From positions 1 through 8,744 of the forward strand of contig DODH01000202.1 of the NCBI GenBank assembly GCA_003545625.1: 8,744 nt of DNA, given 5' to 3'. Positions within the stretch are counted from its first letter, which is position 1. Every line of letters starts with the position of its first letter. Made by a program: the position numbers and the translations under genes. The stretch is from Nitrospina sp. GTDB taxonomy: Bacteria > Nitrospinota > Nitrospinia > Nitrospinales > VA-1. The notes under the pieces were generated by a model. The model was not told the origin of the DNA. It saw nothing but the letters and a program-made list of their open reading frames with translations, and searched no databases. Below are positions 6,748 through 8,744 of the stretch, piece after piece.

Positions 6748-7482
6748 TTAAGGTGATAAGGCACAGCGGACCCCCACCCAATAGGAAAGGGTCGAATCAG
6801 ACATGCCCCCATGGCGGGCAGTAACGCGCAGATGTTGGTCCTCACTCATCCATGAATTGCCACGAATAACTCTAAAACTTGTCGGGGCGGTTGGACCTTT
6901 GGGATTTTTAAGTGGGCTATTTTGGTAATAGTGGATAGAATACCAGTCTTCCACCCATTCCCAGACCCCACCAACCATGTCATAGAGCCCCCAAGAGTTG
7001 GGTTTTTTTTGGCCAACATTAGCGGGTACCCTGGGGGAATTGCCCGCATACCAAAGATAGTCATCGTCAATCTCGTTGCCCCAGGAAAAACGAGTCTGGC
7101 TTCCGGCCCTGGCAGAATACTCCCATTCCGCCTCGGTAGGAAGTCTTCTTCCCGTTCTTTTGCAATATTTACGAGCTTCCTTCCATGTCATGTGTGTAAT
7201 AGGTTGTTCGGGATTATGGAAAACAGATCGGTTGAACTTCATCACAGCATCCCATTTACGCTGCGTAACCTCAAATTGTTCAAGATAAAACTCGTCCAGG
7301 CATACTTTATGAGCGGGTTTTTCCCTGGTACTATCATCATCATCCTCATATATATTATTTTCGTTGGTGCCCATCATGAAACACCCAGCTTGAATCCGAA
7401 CCATATCCGATGGCAGTTCTTCACCAAAAAGTACTTGGGGAGAAAAAATCAAGGCAAGCAGTATAATTATCGTATTTTTCAT
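6748..7482 (-). CDS. Exported FGE-sulfatase (SUMF1) fold protein without catalytic cysteines
   Basis: The protein has the formylglycine-generating-enzyme fold: MVRIQAGCFMMGTN (27-40), the segment EVTQRKWDAV (71-80), RLPTEAEWEYSARAG (113-127), SWGLYDMVGGVWEWVEDWY (163-181), RVIRGNSW (204-211) and VGVRCA (236-241), all family hallmarks. True FGEs carry two active-site cysteines just after the GGSW-like motif. Here that region reads WMSEDQHLRVTARHG (211-225) with none, so formylglycine formation is unlikely and a binding or other role is more probable. Residues 1-20 form a signal peptide without a lipobox, placing it in the periplasm. An acidic EDDDD patch (46-50) may bind a cation. The ATG at 7482 is chosen because the signal peptide begins there. 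A TTG at 7518 would add 12 residues ahead of it. It is the first gene of the operon with nth and the M14 hydrolase. Confidence 0.85.
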   Translation of the reverse strand: MKNTIIILLALIFSPQVLFGEELPSDMVRIQAGCFMMGTNENNIYEDDDDSTREKPAHKVCLDEFYLEQFEVTQRKWDAVMKFNRSVFHNPEQPITHMTWKEARKYCKRTGRRLPTEAEWEYSARAGSQTRFSWGNEIDDDYLWYAGNSPRVPANVGQKKPNSWGLYDMVGGVWEWVEDWYSIHYYQNSPLKNPKGPTAPTSFRVIRGNSWMSEDQHLRVTARHGGMSDSTLSYWVGVRCALSP

Positions 7483-7637
7483 CCGGTGAATTGTACTGGT
7501 TGGAAATGGTTGGGTCAAGTAGTCAGATCAGAATTTTACCTCACCCTAAATCAATTTTTTTCCGGTATTAGGATGTAGATTTATGAAAATGTGTCGATAT
7601 AGCATATAACCCCATATCCTTTAAATCAATAAATCTA
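7483..7637. promoter_or_regulatory. Divergent intergenic region between FGE-like operon and CsgG/FlgT-like gene
   Basis: This 155-nt region must hold the start signals of both flanking units. On the plus strand TATAAC (7605-7610) is a reasonable -10, but the sequence 17-18 nt upstream (TTATGA) is a poor -35. On the minus strand TCGACA (7597-7592) resembles a -35 without a good -10 at the right distance. No convincing operator or strong ribosome binding site is seen. ATATCCTTTAAATCAA (7614-7629) resembles a segment before mltD. Confidence 0.3.
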
Positions 7638-8744
7638 ATGAAAAATAAAATCTGGTCAAAAATTTTCATTTTCGTATTTTTTGTTCCCTATTTTTTAACC
7701 CCATCCCCCTCCCATGCATTTTACAAAAAAAAGGTGCTGATAGGACAATTTCAAGATCCTGCTGGTTGGAACCAGCCTTATCGTCCCGGAAATATTATTG
7801 CAGAATTATTAGTTCAAGAACTCACTCGTGAAAAACGCTTTCAACTGGTTTCCATATCTGAAAATATGCAGGGATCAATGGATAACCATGACAAGACCCT
7901 AGATAAAGATAGTATGGAATCGGCCATTTTTGATTCCTGGAAGATGGATTTTCCCGGAATCATATCCATACAGGGTCCTGGCCCAAAAATGGGAAAACCA
8001 AAAATGGATCGAATGGATAACCCTATGAACCCTCTCTGGCCAGTCGGAATGGGAAGACTTTCCCAAAAAGCTTCCTTAACGGAAATTAGGGGGGACATTA
8101 TTAAATTCCTGCCCGATACGAAAAAAGAAAATTCTAAAGAATCCGAATCATTGGGATCGTTAAACCGTGAGAATGCTGAATTACAGGTTCATGTTGAGCT
8201 GGTCCAAAATAAAACTGGAAGAATCCTTTTTGAAAAAACTTTCAAAGTCATTTCTAATGCGGGGAACCGGCCTTTTTCTTTTGAGCGGTTGAACCTCGGA
8301 AATAGGAAAGGAAAATCTAGATTGAGTTCCATGAATTATGCACTCGACTATTTAAAACGAGAAATGGGCTCATTTATAACAGATAAACTTGATTCCCTCA
8401 TGCTTGAAGGCGAAATAATAGCCATCAATAAAAAAGAAATTATGGCGCAAAAGGGTCGAAAAAATCAAAAAGGTGAAATTGAAGAGGAATTTCTAGTAAA
8501 CCTTGGTTCAGCTAACGGGGTTCGCATTGGCGATTTATTTAAGGTTCATGCCGTAGGTTTAGGTTTGCATGACCCTTTTACAGGAAGTGACCTGGGAGAT
8601 ATTTATGTAAGAACTGGGGTCATTCAAATTTTGCATGCATGGGATGGATTTTCAAAAGCCAGATCTTTGGGTGGAAAGGATTACAAAATAGGATTTCTTA
8701 TTCGATCTACAACCGCTTTGGGAGAGAGCAAGGTTCCATCAATA
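7638..8744 (+). CDS. Exported CsgG/FlgT-like protein with Met-rich insert (3'-partial)
   Basis: The frame is open for 369 codons from ATG 7638 to the window edge, so the end is missing. An in-frame TGA lies at 7584-7586 with no other usable start after it, which fixes the start. Residues 1-26 form a Sec signal peptide (cut near PSHA), with no lipobox. The mature start (KVLIGQFQDPAGW, then IIAELLVQELTREKRFQLV, about 54-72) has the beta-alpha pattern of CsgG/TolB-N-like domains. A methionine-rich stretch follows (nine Met between 77 and 138). Near the right edge, VNLGSANGVRIGDLFKV (287-303) plus a PFTGSDLGD loop and a VIQI/SKA pattern resemble the C-terminal domain of FlgT-like flagellar ring proteins and related envelope proteins. 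The function is therefore envelope-associated but not assigned. No Shine-Dalgarno is visible. Codon use looks like that of the neighbours. Confidence 0.75.
   Translation, partial: MKNKIWSKIFIFVFFVPYFLTPSPSHAFYKKKVLIGQFQDPAGWNQPYRPGNIIAELLVQELTREKRFQLVSISENMQGSMDNHDKTLDKDSMESAIFDSWKMDFPGIISIQGPGPKMGKPKMDRMDNPMNPLWPVGMGRLSQKASLTEIRGDIIKFLPDTKKENSKESESLGSLNRENAELQVHVELVQNKTGRILFEKTFKVISNAGNRPFSFERLNLGNRKGKSRLSSMNYALDYLKREMGSFITDKLDSLMLEGEIIAINKKEIMAQKGRKNQKGEIEEEFLVNLGSANGVRIGDLFKVHAVGLGLHDPFTGSDLGDIYVRTGVIQILHAWDGFSKARSLGGKDYKIGFLIRSTTALGESKVPSI

Noticed and set aside
6748..7518. TTG at 7518 as the start of the FGE-like gene
   Set aside because: It would place 12 polar residues before the basic N-terminus of the signal peptide. 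The ATG at 7482 gives a normal signal peptide.
6922..7578. 218-codon open frame on the plus strand, antisense to the FGE-like gene
   Set aside because: It runs antisense over most of a gene with clear family motifs, its translation shows no recognisable domain, and no ribosome binding site precedes it. It is a shadow of the minus-strand gene.
7841..8098. 85-codon minus-strand open frame inside the last gene
   Set aside because: The opposite strand here is the Met-rich part of a 369-codon exported protein with a signal peptide. The antisense frame lacks any domain.

Overview
This AT-rich window comes from a motile, Gram-negative (diderm) bacterium. The flagellar genes show motility. A periplasmic lytic transglycosylase with LysM domains and several Sec-exported proteins show a two-membrane envelope. 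The gene arrangement and the style of the FliK and MltD proteins recall deep-branching proteobacteria-like groups such as Desulfobacterota or Nitrospinota. That placement is an impression from memory, and no marker here fixes the taxonomy.

Plus strand, 1-2894: part of a flagellar operon. It holds the end of fliL (basal-body stator-associated protein, entering from the left edge), an unrecognised 106-aa hydrophilic protein, a 507-aa FliK-type hook-length control protein, and a 98-aa stand-alone homologue of the cytoplasmic domain of FlhB. The last two overlap by ATGA. FliK and the FlhB C-terminal domain are the two partners of the export-specificity switch, so their coupling makes sense. The 180-nt gap before fliK contains an inverted-repeat structure. 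A weak terminator-like T tract follows the FlhB-like gene.

Plus strand, 2895-5316: a 226-nt intergenic region with a plausible sigma70-type promoter overlapped by repeated CCTTTGA motifs, then a 731-aa MltD-like lytic transglycosylase with two clear and two divergent LysM domains and a TTG start.

Minus strand, 7482 down to 5330: a tight three-gene operon encoding an exported FGE-sulfatase-fold protein that lacks the catalytic cysteines, endonuclease III (nth), and an M14-type zinc carboxypeptidase or deacylase. The first two genes abut (TAAATG) and the last two overlap by ATGA. This operon converges on the mltD gene with only 13 nt between the stops.

Plus strand, 7638 to the right edge: a long open frame (369 codons, no stop before the window ends). 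It encodes an exported protein with a CsgG/TolB-like N-terminal segment, a methionine-rich insert and a FlgT-like C-terminal segment. It is divergent from the minus-strand operon across a 155-nt intergenic region.

I saw no RNA genes, insertion sequences, CRISPR arrays or integration scars, and no clear new defence or mobile system. The most interesting points are the leader structure before fliK, the duplicated beta-rich module in FliK, the CCTTTGA repeats before mltD, the cysteine-less FGE homologue, the Met-rich insert in the last gene, and the general lack of strong Shine-Dalgarno sequences.
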